A stretch of DNA of 64,000 nucleotides from Streptomyces dengpaensis (lineage in GTDB: Bacteria > Actinomycetota > Actinomycetes > Streptomycetales > Streptomycetaceae). The notes under the pieces were generated by a model. That model worked only from the letters and a program-made list of their open reading frames with translations, was not told the DNA's origin and did no database searches. This document shows positions 53,170 to 63,778 of this stretch, in pieces. Position 1 is the first letter of the stretch, and each line of letters begins with the position of its first letter. Position numbers and translations under genes: made by a program. Location: assembly GCF_002946835.1 (NCBI RefSeq), contig NZ_CP026652.1, positions 992,001 to 1,056,000 on the forward strand, read 5' to 3'.

Positions 53170-54036
53170 ATGACCACTCCACTGCCGGAGCGCGCCGGGC
53201 GGCGCTGCCACAACGTCCTCAACCCACTGCACTCGACGCACTACTTCTCGCCCGATCTTGACCGGGAGCTGACCGCGGTCGGGATCGAGGACAGCAGGGC
53301 CGCGTACTTCGCGGTGCGGGTCGCGGCCCTGGGGGCGGTGGGCCCGGGCACGGTGACGGCGACGTTCTACAACTTCCGCCACGAGCTCGTGGCGCGGCAC
53401 GTGCCCGAGGTGTGGCGGACGGCCTCCCCGGAGACCGTGCTCGCGGCACGCGCGCGTGCCGTCGACGCGACGCTGCGGCGGCTGCTCGGAGAGGACGTCA
53501 TCGCCTCCAAGGAGGTGGCCGAGGCGGCGGAGCTCGCGCTGCGCGCGGCCGAGGCCTGCGGCAGGACCGCGCGCCCGCTGTACGCCGCCCACGCGGACCT
53601 CCCCGTGCCCGAGGCGCCGCACCTCGCCTTCTGGCACGCGGCCACCCTGCTGCGCGAGCACCGCGGCGACGGTCACCTCACGGTGCTGCTCGACGCGGAG
53701 CTCGACCCGGTGGAGGCCTTGGTGAGCCACACCGCGACCGGCAAGGGCATGGCCCCGAAGTGGGTACTGGCCACCCGCGGCTGGTCCCGGGACGACTGGG
53801 AGGCCGCGGCCGGGCGGCTGCGGGAGCGTGGATTGCTCGACTCGGAGGGCGAGTTGACGGAGGCCGGAGTGGCCCTGCGCCAGGAGATCGAGGCGCGCAC
53901 GGACCGGCTCGACCGTGCGCCGTACGAGCACCTGGGCGCGGCGGGCGTGGAACGGCTCACCGAACTGGCGAGGGGGTTCCTGATGACGGCGCTCGCCGCC
54001 GGAGCGTTCCCGGAGGACATGATCGGCAAGAACTGA
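53170..54036 (+). CDS. SCO6745-family protein
   Basis: The 288-aa, mostly helical protein starts MTTPLPERAGRRCHNVLNPL and has HSTHYFSPDLDRELTAVGIE, VTATFYNFRHELVARHVPEV, then APHLAFWHAATLLREHRGDG and ATGKGMAPKWVLATRGWSRD. These conserved blocks define the SCO6745 family of unknown function, in which the C-terminal half resembles a winged helix (DDWEAAAGRLRERGLLDSEG). No enzyme motif stands out. The ATG lies a few bases after a -10-like box, so it may be leaderless. The 43-aa gene follows after 52 bp. Confidence 0.82.
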   Translation: MTTPLPERAGRRCHNVLNPLHSTHYFSPDLDRELTAVGIEDSRAAYFAVRVAALGAVGPGTVTATFYNFRHELVARHVPEVWRTASPETVLAARARAVDATLRRLLGEDVIASKEVAEAAELALRAAEACGRTARPLYAAHADLPVPEAPHLAFWHAATLLREHRGDGHLTVLLDAELDPVEALVSHTATGKGMAPKWVLATRGWSRDDWEAAAGRLRERGLLDSEGELTEAGVALRQEIEARTDRLDRAPYEHLGAAGVERLTELARGFLMTALAAGAFPEDMIGKN

Positions 54037-54088
54037 GGTACCCGGACGTCTCCCGGCCTTCCGTGCCGGGAGACGAAAGGGGAGAGAC

Positions 54089-54220
54089 ATGTTGCGTGCT
54101 ATCGCCGATGTGCTGCGGCAGACCGGCGGCGCGATCGCCACGGTCGTGACGCTGCCGTTCCGGGCGCTGGCCCGGCTGTTCGGCGGCGCCTCGCGCTCGG
54201 GGCGGACCCGCAGGGCCTGA
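54089..54220 (+). CDS. 43-aa small protein with LPFR motif
   Basis: The sequence is MLRAIADVLRQTGGAIATVV then TLPFRALARLFGGASRSGRT. The ATG at 54089 has a very strong ribosome site, AAAGGGGAGAG. It has a hydrophobic helix with a basic tail, suiting a membrane-associated peptide. Similar peptides with LPFRALARLFGG occur across Streptomyces. It is probably co-transcribed with the SCO6745-family gene. Confidence 0.75.
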   Translation: MLRAIADVLRQTGGAIATVVTLPFRALARLFGGASRSGRTRRA

Positions 54221-54346
54221 GGGACTCCGTGTCCGCTGTGCCGTTTTCCGGCGCGGGACACGTCGTCGTGCCGCCCTGATCCCTCGTTGTCGGTGTCACC
54301 TGCCACAATTGCCGCGCAACCTCAGTGGAGAAGGCGGTACGGGATC

Positions 54347-56719
54347 GTGACGACACCCCTCGTAGGGTCCATCGAAGGCAGGATCGCCGAGGAGCTCGGC
54401 GTACGGGAGCGGCAGGTCAAGGCCGCCGTCGACTTGCTCGACGGCGGTTCGACGGTGCCCTTCATCGCCCGCTACCGCAAGGAAGCGACCGAGATGCTCG
54501 ACGATGCGCAGCTGCGCACCGTCGAGGAGCGGCTGCGCTATCTGCGGGAGCTGGAGGAGCGGCGCGCCGCGATCCTCGACTCGGTGCGCGAGCAGGGCAA
54601 GCTCACCCCCGAGGTCGAGGCCCAGATCAGAGGCGCCGAGACGAAGGCGCGCCTCGAGGACATTTACCTGCCGTTCAAGCCGAAGCGGCGTACGAAGGCG
54701 CAGATCGCGCGCGAGGCGGGTCTGGAGCCGCTGGCCGAGGGCCTCCTCGGCGACCCGTCGGTCGAGCCGCTCGCCGTGGCGGCGGCCTTCGTCGACGCCG
54801 ACAAGGGGGTGGCCGACTCGCAGGCCGCCCTCGACGGCGCCCGGGCGATTCTCACCGAGCGGTTCTCGGAGGACGCCGACCTGATCGGCGAGCTGCGCGA
54901 GCGCATGTGGGTACGGGGGCGGCTCGCCGCCAAGGTGCGGGACGGCAAGGAGGAGGCGGGCGCCAAGTTCGCCGACTACTTCGACTTCGCCGAGCCCTTC
55001 AAGGAACTGCCCTCGCACCGCATCCTCGCCATGCTGCGCGGCGAGAAGGAGGAGGTCCTCGACCTCGTCCTGGAGCCCGAGGAGCCGTCCGAGCAGCCCG
55101 GTCCTTCGTCGTACGAGGGGATCGTCGCCCACCGCTTCCAGATCGCCGACCGTGGCCGTCCCGCCGACAAGTGGCTCGCGGACACCGTCCGCTGGGCCTG
55201 GCGGACCCGGATTCTCGTGCACCTCGGCATCGACCTGCGGCTGCGGCTGCGGACGGCCGCCGAGGACGAGGCGGTGAACGTCTTCGCGGCGAACCTGCGG
55301 GACCTGCTGCTCGCCGCCCCGGCGGGCACGCGCGCGACGCTGGGCCTCGACCCCGGCTTCCGTACGGGTGTGAAGGTCGCCGTCGTCGACGCGACCGGCA
55401 AGGTCGTCGCCACGGACGTCATCTACCCGCACGTCCCCGCCAACAAGTGGGACGAGGCCATCGCCAAGCTCGCGCGGCTCGCCAAGGACCACGCGGTCGA
55501 GCTGATCGCGATCGGCAACGGCACGGCGTCCCGCGAGACCGACAAGCTCGCCGGTGAACTCATCACCAAGCACCCGGAGTTGAAGCTCACCAAGGTGATG
55601 GTGTCCGAGGCGGGGGCGTCCGTGTACTCGGCGTCCGCGTTCGCCTCGCAGGAGCTGCCCGACATGGACGTGTCGCTGCGTGGCGCCGTGTCCATCGCGC
55701 GCCGGCTCCAGGACCCGCTCGCCGAGCTGGTGAAGATCGATCCGAAGTCCATCGGTGTCGGGCAGTACCAGCACGACCTGTCCGAGGTGAAGCTGTCCCG
55801 CTCGCTGGACGCGGTGGTCGAGGACTGTGTGAACGGCGTGGGCGTGGACGTCAACACGGCGTCTGCTCCGCTGCTCGCCCGCGTCTCCGGCATCACCTCC
55901 GGACTCGCCGAGAACATCGTGGCGCACCGCGACGCCAACGGGCCCTTCCGGTCCCGTACGGCCCTCAAGGGCGTGGCCCGGCTCGGCCCCAAGGCGTACG
56001 AGCAGTGCGCGGGCTTCCTGCGCATCCGGGGCGGGGACGATCCGCTGGACGCGTCCAGCGTGCACCCCGAGGCGTACCCCGTGGTGCGGCGCATGGTGAA
56101 GACGGCGGGGAGCGAGGTCGCCTCCCTGATCGGCAACACCGGTGTGCTGCGCTCGCTGCGGCCGGACGACTTCGTCGACGAGACGTTCGGTCTGCCGACC
56201 GTCACCGACATCCTGAAGGAGCTGGAGAAGCCCGGGCGCGACCCGCGGCCCGCCTTCAAGACGGCCACGTTCAAGGAGGGCGTCGAGAAGATCTCCGACC
56301 TGGCCTCCGGAATGGTGCTGGAGGGTGTCGTCACCAACGTCGCGGCGTTCGGTGCCTTTGTGGATGTGGGTGTCCACCAGGACGGGCTCGTGCACGTATC
56401 CGCGATGTCCAAGACCTTTGTCAAGGACCCGCGGGACGTTGTGAAGCCCGGTGACATCGTCGAGGTGAAGGTGCTGGACGTCGATATCCCGCGTAAGCGG
56501 ATCTCGTTGACGCTGCGGTTGGACGACGAGGCGGCGCCGGCCGCCCAGGACGGTGGACGCCCCCAGCGTGGGGGGCGGCCGCCGCAGCAGCGGGGGCAGC
56601 AGCCGCGCCAGGGGCGCGGGGGTGGTGGGTCGCGGCAGGCGCCGCCGCCCGCCAACAGTGCGATGGCTGATGCGCTGCGGCGCGCGGGGTTGGTTGACCC
56701 CAAGCGGGGGCGGGGCTGA
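54347..56719 (+). CDS. tex: Tex family RNA-binding transcription accessory protein
   Basis: The 790-aa protein has an N-terminal HTH-rich region ([40 protein letters not shown]) and a YqgF/RuvC-like domain ([20 protein letters not shown]). It continues with HhH motifs ([39 protein letters not shown]), then an S1 domain at residues ~655-725 ([20 protein letters not shown]). A Gly/Gln/Arg-rich tail follows. Tex binds RNA and associates with transcription. The start is GTG 54347, the usual family N-terminus. Confidence 0.93.
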   Translation: MTTPLVGSIEGRIAEELGVRERQVKAAVDLLDGGSTVPFIARYRKEATEMLDDAQLRTVEERLRYLRELEERRAAILDSVREQGKLTPEVEAQIRGAETKARLEDIYLPFKPKRRTKAQIAREAGLEPLAEGLLGDPSVEPLAVAAAFVDADKGVADSQAALDGARAILTERFSEDADLIGELRERMWVRGRLAAKVRDGKEEAGAKFADYFDFAEPFKELPSHRILAMLRGEKEEVLDLVLEPEEPSEQPGPSSYEGIVAHRFQIADRGRPADKWLADTVRWAWRTRILVHLGIDLRLRLRTAAEDEAVNVFAANLRDLLLAAPAGTRATLGLDPGFRTGVKVAVVDATGKVVATDVIYPHVPANKWDEAIAKLARLAKDHAVELIAIGNGTASRETDKLAGELITKHPELKLTKVMVSEAGASVYSASAFASQELPDMDVSLRGAVSIARRLQDPLAELVKIDPKSIGVGQYQHDLSEVKLSRSLDAVVEDCVNGVGVDVNTASAPLLARVSGITSGLAENIVAHRDANGPFRSRTALKGVARLGPKAYEQCAGFLRIRGGDDPLDASSVHPEAYPVVRRMVKTAGSEVASLIGNTGVLRSLRPDDFVDETFGLPTVTDILKELEKPGRDPRPAFKTATFKEGVEKISDLASGMVLEGVVTNVAAFGAFVDVGVHQDGLVHVSAMSKTFVKDPRDVVKPGDIVEVKVLDVDIPRKRISLTLRLDDEAAPAAQDGGRPQRGGRPPQQRGQQPRQGRGGGGSRQAPPPANSAMADALRRAGLVDPKRGRG

Positions 56720-56730
56720 GGTTTTCCGGT

Positions 56731-56758
56731 GCCGGGGCCTTGGTGACAGGGCCCCGGC
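56731..56758 (+). terminator. Terminator after tex
   Basis: GCCGGGGCC (56731-56739) pairs with GGCCCCGGC (56750-56758) around a 10-nt loop, 11 bp after the stop. The region 56760-56954 has no gene; it is GC-rich and weakly repetitive (GCAGCT..CGGG segments). Confidence 0.65.
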
Positions 56759-56954
56759 GCTGGGGCTGAGCTTGAGGTGGGTGCGCTTACCGGCGCTCCC
56801 AGGGTGCCGCTCTCTTGGGGACGGGTGCCGCCCCAGCGGCACGATTGCCCGCAGCTACGCGGGTGGGCTGCCGGCCCTCGCGGCACGCATTCCTGCAGCT
56901 GCGGGGGCCACAGGGCTTCCGATCCTCGCGGCGCGAATGCCCGCGGCATTCCGC

Positions 56955-58598
56955 CTACGGGAGTTCCGTCACCTTGCCGTTCGCGACCTCCAAGCGGCGT
57001 GTTGTGCTTACCGCGTCCAGCATGCGGCGGTCGTGGGTGACCAGGAGCAGGGTGCCCTCGTAGGAGTCCAGGGCCGATTCCAGTTGTTCGATCGCTGGGA
57101 GGTCGAGGTGGTTGGTCGGCTCGTCGAGGACGAGGAGGTTGACGCCTCGGCCCTGGAGGAGGGCCAGTGCTGAGCGGGTGCGTTCGCCTGGGGAGAGGGT
57201 TGCCGCGGGGCGCAGGACGTGGTCGGACTTGAGGCCGAACTTGGCGAGCAGGGTGCGGACTTCGCCCGGCTCCGTGTCGGGGACGGCCGCGCAGAACGCG
57301 TCCAGCAGGGATTCCGAGCCGTGGAAGAGCTTGCGGGCCTGGTCGACCTCGCCGACGATCACGCCCGAGCCGACCGCGGCGTGGCCCGCGTCCAGGGGAA
57401 TCCGGCCGAGCAGGGCGCCGAGCAGCGTGGACTTGCCCGCGCCGTTCGCGCCGGTGACCGCGACCCGGTCCGCCCAGTCGATCTGCAGGGTCGCCGGGCC
57501 GAAGGTGTAGTCGCCGCGCCGCACCTCCGCGTCACGGAGCGTGGCGACGACCGCGCCGGATCGCGGGGCCGCCGCGATCTCCATGCGCAGTTCCCACTCC
57601 TTGCGCGGCTCGTCGACGACATCGAGCCGCTCGATCATGCGCTGGGTCTGCCGGGCCTTCGCGGCCTGCTTCTCGCTGGCCTCGCTGCGGAACTTGCGGC
57701 CGATCTTGTCGTTGTCGTTGCCCGCCTTGCGCCGGGCGTTCTTGACGCCCTTGTCCATCCAGGAGCGCTGCATCTGGGCCCGGCCTTCGAGCGCGGCCCG
57801 CTTGTCGGCGTACTCCTCGTAGTCGTCGCGGGCGTGCCGGCGCGCCACGTCCCGCTCCTCCAGATAGGCCTCGTATCCACCGCCGTACAGCGTGATCTGC
57901 TGCTGCGCGAGGTCGAGTTCGAGCACCTTGGTGACCGTGCGGGTCAGAAACTCGCGGTCGTGGCTGACGACGACGGTTCCGGCGCGCAGGCCGCTCACGA
58001 AGCGTTCGAGGCGCTCCAGGCCGTCCAGGTCCAGGTCGTTCGTCGGCTCGTCGAGCAGGAACACGTCGTAGCGGGAGAGCAGGAGGGAGGCCAGTCCCGC
58101 GCGGGCCGCCTGACCGCCGGACAGGGACGTCATCGGCTGGTCCAGGTCCACGCCGAGTCCCAGGGAGTCGGAGACGTCCTCGGCACGCTCGTCGAGGTCG
58201 GCGCCGCCGAGGTCGAGCCAGCGCTCCAGGCTCGTGGCGTACGCGTCGTCCGCGCCGGGCGCCCCGTCGACGAGCGCCTGGGTCGCCTCGTCCATCACCC
58301 GCTGGGCCTCGGCGACGCCCGTGCGGCGCGCGAGGAACTCCCGTACCGTCTCGCCCTCCCGCCGCTCCGGCTCCTGCGGCAGATGCCCGACGGTCGCGGA
58401 CGGCGGGGACAGCCGCAGCTCCCCCTGCTCCGGCGTGAGCAGACCGGCGAGCAGCCGCAGCAGCGTGGACTTGCCGGCGCCGTTGGCACCGACGAGGCCG
58501 ATCACGTCGCCGGGCGCGACGACGAGGTCGAGCCCGGCGAAGAGCGAGCGGTCGCCGTGTCCGGCGGCGAGGTTCTTGGCGACGAGAGTGGCAGTCAT
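56955..58598 (-). CDS. ABC-F family ATPase
   Basis: This 547-aa protein has two ABC domains without membrane segments. Walker A motifs are GLVGANGAGKSTLLRLL and AVTGANGAGKSTLLGAL. Signatures are SLSGGQAARAGLASLL and LSPGERTRSALALL, with Walker B in DVFLLDEPTNDLDLD and LLVLDEPTNHLDLP. A charged inter-domain linker (VKNARRKAGNDNDKIGRKF) matches the P-site tRNA-interaction motif. ABC-F proteins act on ribosomes, some giving antibiotic resistance. It starts at ATG 58598. Confidence 0.92.
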   Translation of the reverse strand: MTATLVAKNLAAGHGDRSLFAGLDLVVAPGDVIGLVGANGAGKSTLLRLLAGLLTPEQGELRLSPPSATVGHLPQEPERREGETVREFLARRTGVAEAQRVMDEATQALVDGAPGADDAYATSLERWLDLGGADLDERAEDVSDSLGLGVDLDQPMTSLSGGQAARAGLASLLLSRYDVFLLDEPTNDLDLDGLERLERFVSGLRAGTVVVSHDREFLTRTVTKVLELDLAQQQITLYGGGYEAYLEERDVARRHARDDYEEYADKRAALEGRAQMQRSWMDKGVKNARRKAGNDNDKIGRKFRSEASEKQAAKARQTQRMIERLDVVDEPRKEWELRMEIAAAPRSGAVVATLRDAEVRRGDYTFGPATLQIDWADRVAVTGANGAGKSTLLGALLGRIPLDAGHAAVGSGVIVGEVDQARKLFHGSESLLDAFCAAVPDTEPGEVRTLLAKFGLKSDHVLRPAATLSPGERTRSALALLQGRGVNLLVLDEPTNHLDLPAIEQLESALDSYEGTLLLVTHDRRMLDAVSTTRRLEVANGKVTELP

Positions 58599-58722
58599 CA
58601 GGAGGCCGATCCTAACGGCCCCGCCCGGCGACCAGCGCCGCGATTGTCACCGGCCACGTGTCTGGTGCCACCGGCCCCATGTCGGTGCCACCGCCCCTCA
58701 CGTCAGCGTCATCAGCCGCATG

Positions 58723-59742
58723 TCAGCGCGCCATCGCCTCCACCAGCACACTCCCCGACGTGCGCGCCACGATGAACGACTCCCCCTTCACCGCCTTGGC
58801 GTCCAGCGCGACCCGGTGCCGGCCCGTCTCCAGGATCCCGTCGAAGACCTCGTGCGTGTGGCTGCGGGAGAGGCGGTCCAGCCGGTACGCGGTCAGCTGG
58901 ACCCGGCAGGTGGAGGTGACCTCGATGCCCGCCTCGCCGTCGGCGGCGACCAGACGTGTGAGGCGCCGCAACTCCAGAGGGCTGCGGTCCAGGGCGTGCT
59001 CGATCTGGGCGACCAGGAGCGGAACGATCGGGGCGAGGCCCTCGACGTACGCGACCTCGACGCCCGCGCGCTGGAAGGACTGCCGTACGGCGGCGCGCTC
59101 CCCCTCGCCGACGGTCCGGCCGAAGACCACCGCGCCGTACGTACGGAGTTCGTCGGCCGGGACGTCCGTGGCGTCGCGGGTGATGTCGGCGCCGATGCCG
59201 ATGGTGCGCAGGGCGGCGGCGAGTTTGGCGAGCAGCGAGACACGGTCGCCGATGAGCAGAACGCCGCGGCGGGGTCCCGTGTCGCCGTCGAGGAGGGAGT
59301 TCAGTGCGCTGCGGTAATCGGTGCCGTGGAAACGGAACGGTCCTATCCCGTGGTAGCCGTTGCGCTCCAGGTCCACCCGTTCGTCGGTCTGCCAGGCGAA
59401 GTCGCGCCACACATAGTCGTCGGCCGCCTTCTCGATGACGGCGGTGACGGCACCGCATTCGAGGCCCTCGCACTCGGGGCAGCCGTAGATGACGTACCGG
59501 CCGCCGCCGAGCGGGGCCTCGGCCTCCAGGAGGAGGCTGCGCACTTGGGCGGTGAAGATCGCGGGCGGCACGTCGGAGGCGAGCGGGGACACCGCGTCGA
59601 GGTCGGAGAGCTGGAACAGCAGCGGGCGACCGTCGACGATGAAGTCCACGAAATCCCGGTGCACTTGGAAGTCACCGTTGGCGAGGACTCCACCGGCACG
59701 CATCGCCGGTGCCAGGCCGAAGGTCGCGTACTCGGCAGACAT
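58723..59742 (-). CDS. Protein of unknown function with oxidoreductase-like annotation context
   Basis: The 339-aa protein starts MSAEYATFGLAPAMRAGGVL. Two halves are visible: residues 1-150 (GRPLLFQLSDLDAVSPLASD, YGCPECEGLECGAVTAVIEK with Cys pairs) and residues 170-330 with a Rossmann-like section (GVLLIGDRVSLLAKLAAALR). The final part (VEVTSTCRVQLTAY-like) is beta-rich. The CPECEGLEC region could bind metal. I do not recognise a family. The ATG at 59742 lacks a clear ribosome site, and GATACTCACAGC suggests a -10 near the ATG and a leaderless mRNA. Confidence 0.6.
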   Translation of the reverse strand: MSAEYATFGLAPAMRAGGVLANGDFQVHRDFVDFIVDGRPLLFQLSDLDAVSPLASDVPPAIFTAQVRSLLLEAEAPLGGGRYVIYGCPECEGLECGAVTAVIEKAADDYVWRDFAWQTDERVDLERNGYHGIGPFRFHGTDYRSALNSLLDGDTGPRRGVLLIGDRVSLLAKLAAALRTIGIGADITRDATDVPADELRTYGAVVFGRTVGEGERAAVRQSFQRAGVEVAYVEGLAPIVPLLVAQIEHALDRSPLELRRLTRLVAADGEAGIEVTSTCRVQLTAYRLDRLSRSHTHEVFDGILETGRHRVALDAKAVKGESFIVARTSGSVLVEAMAR

Positions 59743-59807
59743 GCTGTGAGTATCCCCAGTGTGGGAGCAGTCTGAGCACGGCATGACATATTCCGCTAAC
59801 GTCCGGC

Positions 59808-60105
59808 GTGGCCGGCGAACGGAAGGGCGACGTCATGGTGGTCGGCCGGGGCGTCATCGGGATGACGACCGCCGTGGTGCCGGCCGAGCGGGGCCGGCGG
59901 GTGCGGGTGTGGCGCGGGAGCCCGCCGAGCGGACCACCTCGGCGGTTGCGGGGGCGCTGTGGTGGCCGCACCGGATCGAGCCGGCCGGGCCGGCGCGCAG
60001 GTGGGCGCTGCGGTCACGGGACCTGTACGAGGAGCCGGCGGAGCGGCCCGGGCCGGCCGACGTACGCATGGTCGAAGGGGTCCTCACCCGAGCGCCCCCC
60101 CTGAC
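59808..60105 (+). pseudogene. D-amino-acid-oxidase-like FAD enzyme, frameshifted fragment
   Basis: The first frame has KGDVMVVGRGVIGMTTAVVP, an altered GxGxxG FAD loop. About 100 bp later the homology continues in another frame with AGALWWPHRIEP and RWALRSRDLYEE, typical of DAO-family D-amino-acid oxidases. The fragment then ends; the remaining ~250 residues are missing. It needs at least one frameshift plus a 3' deletion, so it is dead. Confidence 0.65.
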
Positions 60106-60114
60106 ACTGCGCCC

Positions 60115-60157
60115 AGGGCAGGACTGTCCACAACAAAGTCGTGAGCACTCCTGCCCT
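60115..60157 (-). terminator. Stem-loop downstream of the carboxypeptidase
   Basis: AGGGCAGGA (60115-60123) pairs perfectly with TCCTGCCCT (60149-60157) around a 25-nt loop, 28 bp beyond the stop at 60185. It is probably the terminator of the peptidase operon. Confidence 0.5.
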
Positions 60158-60184
60158 CAGTGTCCTCCGCGTGAACTCGTGAAC

Positions 60185-61453
60185 TCAGCAGTCGGTGTCG
60201 GGCGCGCCGACCGTGACATGGTACGGCGCGCGCTCGTCGAAGAGGAGCGGGACCAGGGCGCGCAGGGACTGGCGCAGGGGGACGTACGCGCCCGTCGCTT
60301 CCTTCCTCACCCTGACGCCGTGCAGGGCGAGTTCGTCCTTCACCTCCGTGTACTGGCCGGCGGTGAGCCGGTAGCCGCAGGGCGGGTCCTGGATCATTTC
60401 GGACGGTTCGGCCGGGTCGTTGTCGGCGCCGCCGAGGTAGACCGGGCCCTCGTCACGCCAACCCGCCAGCAGGGCCCGGCGCGTGGCCGATTCGACCGCA
60501 GCGCGGCGCTCGCCCGCGAACGCGAACAGGCCTTTGAGTGCCGCGAGTTGGGATTTCACCCGGCGGCGGTTGTTGAGCGACTCGTCGGCCTGTTCCTCGT
60601 CGGTGAGCGCGTCGACGCGGCTCTCGATGAGGAGGCCGACTCCGTGCTTGATGCCGGACATGTTGCGCAGGATGCGCTCCTGGCCGTCTCCGGCGGTCTG
60701 TTTGATCGGGTCGCCGGTGACGGGGTCGGTCCAGATGCCGTAGGTGCCGGTCGAGTACCCGGCGCTCTCCGCGGCGGGTCGTACATACGACAGGGAGAGC
60801 GTTTCGGCCTCGTCGTGGACGGCCGCGGCCGTGTTGAGGTTGCGGGGCCAGAGGTCGAAGAGGTCCTTGTCGTAGTACGGGGGTGTGGCGCCGTATTCGT
60901 GCAAGTCGTAGACCACGTCCGGTCGTTGGTCCCGCACGACGGCGGCCAGTGCCCGGGCTTCCGCCGTCTGGAGGGCGATGTGGTCACGGTTGATGTCCAC
61001 GCCGTCGCTGTTGCCGCGGGTGTCGGCGGCCCGGCCGTCCGGGTTGGCGGTGGGCACGACCAGCACCGTGGTGCGGTCCAGGAAGCGCCGCGTGCGCCCA
61101 TCGGTTGCGTAGGCCAGGTCGCGGATCGTGGTCAGGCAGGCCTCGCGGCCCGACGGTTCGTCGCCGTGCTGGGAGCAGACGAGCAGCACCCGGTGTTCGG
61201 CGCGGTGGTTGCCGATCCGGACGAGCTGGAGCGGGCGGCCCTGTGCGGTGCTGCCGATGCTCGCGACCGACACCCGGTCGGTGGCCTGGTCGACGGCGGC
61301 GAGGAAGTCCTGCTCCTCGGGCTGGGTGGTCCAGCGCGCGCCGTTGGACTGTTCGAAGCCGGTGCGGGGCGGGGCGTCCGAGGCGTGGGCGGGCACCGTC
61401 ACCAGGGACGCGACGATCGCCGCCGCGGTCAGGGTCAGGGCAGGCAGGCGCAT
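60185..61453 (-). CDS. Secreted M14 zinc carboxypeptidase
   Basis: The 422-aa protein has a signal peptide ([20 protein letters not shown], cleavage after AHA). The zinc site lies in [13 protein letters not shown] (H-x-x-E) with the third ligand in YDLHEYG. An Arg/substrate segment is in [13 protein letters not shown], and the catalytic Glu is expected in [11 protein letters not shown]. It cleaves C-terminal residues from peptides outside the cell. Its ATG overlaps the upstream peptidase stop (TGATG). Confidence 0.9.
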   Translation of the reverse strand: MRLPALTLTAAAIVASLVTVPAHASDAPPRTGFEQSNGARWTTQPEEQDFLAAVDQATDRVSVASIGSTAQGRPLQLVRIGNHRAEHRVLLVCSQHGDEPSGREACLTTIRDLAYATDGRTRRFLDRTTVLVVPTANPDGRAADTRGNSDGVDINRDHIALQTAEARALAAVVRDQRPDVVYDLHEYGATPPYYDKDLFDLWPRNLNTAAAVHDEAETLSLSYVRPAAESAGYSTGTYGIWTDPVTGDPIKQTAGDGQERILRNMSGIKHGVGLLIESRVDALTDEEQADESLNNRRRVKSQLAALKGLFAFAGERRAAVESATRRALLAGWRDEGPVYLGGADNDPAEPSEMIQDPPCGYRLTAGQYTEVKDELALHGVRVRKEATGAYVPLRQSLRALVPLLFDERAPYHVTVGAPDTDC

Positions 61454-63420
61454 CACAGGCCTCCCCCCGGGATCCGCTGGACGGTGCGCGGCACGCCTAC
61501 GCCGTCCAGGGTCGTGGCCTCCGGCGCAGCGGAACCGGCGCCGGCGGTGGCGCGGTCGAACGCGGCCGCACCGCCGACGAACGGTACGCGGGCCGACGTA
61601 CGGGACAGGTCCACGGCCAGCGTCGGAGTGCTCGACGGCGGGTCGATCAGGTCCTTGTCCGTGCCGGCGACGATCAGCGCGAGGCGGTGGCCGGCCGGGA
61701 CGACGTGGTCGGTGGCGGCCAGGTCGAGGGTGATCGTGTACGCCCTGCCCGGGGTGAGCGGGGCGCCCTGGTCGGAGGCGTGGTTGCCGAGGTCGGCCCA
61801 GCCGCGGCTGACGACCGTGTAGTCGACGGCGGCGGTCGTCGCCCGCGTCTCCTTGAAGCAGGGGCTGTCGCCCGTGGTGCTCGCGCCCCAGCAGGTGCGG
61901 TCGGTGAGCGTGGTGATGCCCTCGCCGCTCGCGGCGTAGTCGCGGATGGTGTCGGGGCCGAGGTCCGCGAGGACGGCGGTCAGGTGGGCCGTCGAGGTGG
62001 TCGGGGTCGCGGTGACGGTGACCTTGGAGGAGCCGGACAGGCGCAGGTCCCCGGTGAGCGGCCCGGTGACGAAGCCGGCCTTGTCGGGCGTCGGCGTGTC
62101 GATCCTGGCCGCCCAGTCGGTCTCGCTGAGCTGCGGGTTGTCGGTGAAGGTCTCGGTGCCCTCGCTCTTCGTGAGGCCGAGGGTGCCGACGCCGGCCTGG
62201 GTGCCGGAGGCGGGGTGCAGGGTCGCCGCCGCCGTGCCGCGCGGGGGCCAGACCTTGGAGGTGACCCACTGGTCGGGGTGGCGCTCGATGTCGGCCATGG
62301 GCTCGTCGTCGATGCCGTTGTCATAGCCGAGGAGTTCGTGGTCGAACCAGCGGTGCAGGGTGTCCACCCAGGTGGCGCGACGGAAGTCGAAGGGGTCGAC
62401 GTGGCCGGTCTGGGAGAGCCAGACCTTGCGCTCGACGCCGTTCCTGGCGAGGGCGTCCCACCACGGGCCGACGTGCTGCATACGGACGTTGAGGTCCTGC
62501 ATGCCGTGGATCAGGAAGACGCTCGCCTGCACCTTCGGGGCGTCCTTCACGTAGTCGCGCTCGGTCCACAGCGGGGTCCAGTCGCCGGTGCGCGGTGCCC
62601 CGTCGACGAGCTTCTGCTGGACGGCGGCGCACTTGGCGCGGGCGTCGGGGCTGTCGACGTAGTCGGACAGCCAGTCGGGGCCGGAGTCGTAGAGCGGGGC
62701 GCCCTTGGCGAAGTAGTAGTCGTACCAGGACGAGATGGCGCTGATCGGCACGATGGTCTTCAGGCCCTCGACACCGGTGGCGGCGACGCCGTTGGCGATG
62801 GTGCCGTCCCAGCTCTTGCCGATCATTCCGGTCTTGCCGTTGGTCCAGGTCGCCTTGACCGTGCCGGTGCCGGTCCGGGTGGTGTAGCCCTTGGCCCGGC
62901 CGTTCAGCCAGTCGACGACCGCTTTCGCGGACTGGATGTCGGAGCGGCCGCCGACGTCCACGCAGCCGTCGGAGCGGTTGGTGCCGGCCAGGTCGACGCC
63001 GACGAAGGCGTAGCCGCGCGGCACGAAGTAGTTGTCGTAGAACAGCGGCATCTGGACGACGTTGCCGTTCGCGTCGTACGTCTTCTTCTGGCTCTCGTTG
63101 CCGCGCCCGCAGCAGGAGTAGTACGGGCTGGCGTCCATGATCACGGGTATCTTGCGGCCCTGCTGGGCGAGTTCGCGGGGCCGGACGATGTCGACGGCGA
63201 CGCGGTCGTTCTTGCCGTCGCTGTCGCCGTCGAGGCCGGTGTCCACCCAGACGGATTCACGGACGGCGTTCTCGTACGAGTAGAGCGGTCGGCTCTCGCG
63301 CGGGGCGCTGTGGGCCGCGGCCGGGGTGAGGACGGCGGCCGTCAGGGCGGCGACGGCGGCCGCGACGAGCGGTCTCCAGGTCGTGAAGCGCATGCGTATC
63401 GGCATGCGCGGACGGTACAT
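61453..63420 (-). CDS. Secreted Xaa-Pro dipeptidyl-peptidase (S15 family)
   Basis: The 655-aa protein has a signal peptide at residues ~5-40 ([20 protein letters not shown]). The alpha/beta-hydrolase domain has the Ser in [14 protein letters not shown], the Asp in [10 protein letters not shown] and the His in [10 protein letters not shown]. The C-terminal jelly-roll (CocE/NonD-type) region follows from about residue 430. It releases N-terminal X-Pro dipeptides. The ATG at 63420 follows GGGAG. It is paired with the M14 peptidase for extracellular peptide use. Confidence 0.9.
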   Translation of the reverse strand: MYRPRMPIRMRFTTWRPLVAAAVAALTAAVLTPAAAHSAPRESRPLYSYENAVRESVWVDTGLDGDSDGKNDRVAVDIVRPRELAQQGRKIPVIMDASPYYSCCGRGNESQKKTYDANGNVVQMPLFYDNYFVPRGYAFVGVDLAGTNRSDGCVDVGGRSDIQSAKAVVDWLNGRAKGYTTRTGTGTVKATWTNGKTGMIGKSWDGTIANGVAATGVEGLKTIVPISAISSWYDYYFAKGAPLYDSGPDWLSDYVDSPDARAKCAAVQQKLVDGAPRTGDWTPLWTERDYVKDAPKVQASVFLIHGMQDLNVRMQHVGPWWDALARNGVERKVWLSQTGHVDPFDFRRATWVDTLHRWFDHELLGYDNGIDDEPMADIERHPDQWVTSKVWPPRGTAAATLHPASGTQAGVGTLGLTKSEGTETFTDNPQLSETDWAARIDTPTPDKAGFVTGPLTGDLRLSGSSKVTVTATPTTSTAHLTAVLADLGPDTIRDYAASGEGITTLTDRTCWGASTTGDSPCFKETRATTAAVDYTVVSRGWADLGNHASDQGAPLTPGRAYTITLDLAATDHVVPAGHRLALIVAGTDKDLIDPPSSTPTLAVDLSRTSARVPFVGGAAAFDRATAGAGSAAPEATTLDGVGVPRTVQRIPGGGL

Positions 63421-63567
63421 CGGTCAACTCCCGTACAGAAGAGGGCAATCAGACGCGCCTGAGATCCGTGATGGCTCCGGGGACGGTCGGCTCATGTCGG
63501 CCGAATGGCATTCGTGTGACAGCTGCGGCCGTGGACACGCCCGGGCACACAGGGACTCAGTACTCGC

Positions 63568-63770
63568 TCAGCCAAAATCGGCGAGCATGGCGACGGAGTC
63601 GGTCGTGTCGAGTGCCTCTCCGCCTCGGAAGTAGCGCGCCAAATATCCCTGGCACCAGGCGAGTTGGCCCTCGTGCATGCTCGCGACCGTTGCCTCGTAG
63701 TCGTGGCGGCCAGTGGCCACCGGCCACTCCCCCGCCGAGCACCACGACGTCGTAACCGCCCGCTCGCGCC
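63568..63770 (-). pseudogene. Mosaic of two gene fragments
   Basis: On the minus strand one frame begins GGYDVVVLGGGVAG, the N-terminus of an FAD/NAD(P) oxidoreductase (about 63721-63762), and is cut off after about 15 codons. A different frame continues as HDYEATVASMHEGQLAWCQG and YLARYFRGGEALDTTDSVAM, ending at 63568; this is the tail of an unrecognised protein. The joint at about 63706-63720 is a deletion scar. Confidence 0.5.
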
Positions 63771-63778
63771 GGGGATGT

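Noticed and set aside
54296..56842. Very long minus-strand ORF opposite tex
   Set aside because: Composition is His/Arg/Gly/Val-rich as expected for an antisense shadow; tex on the plus strand has full domain support.
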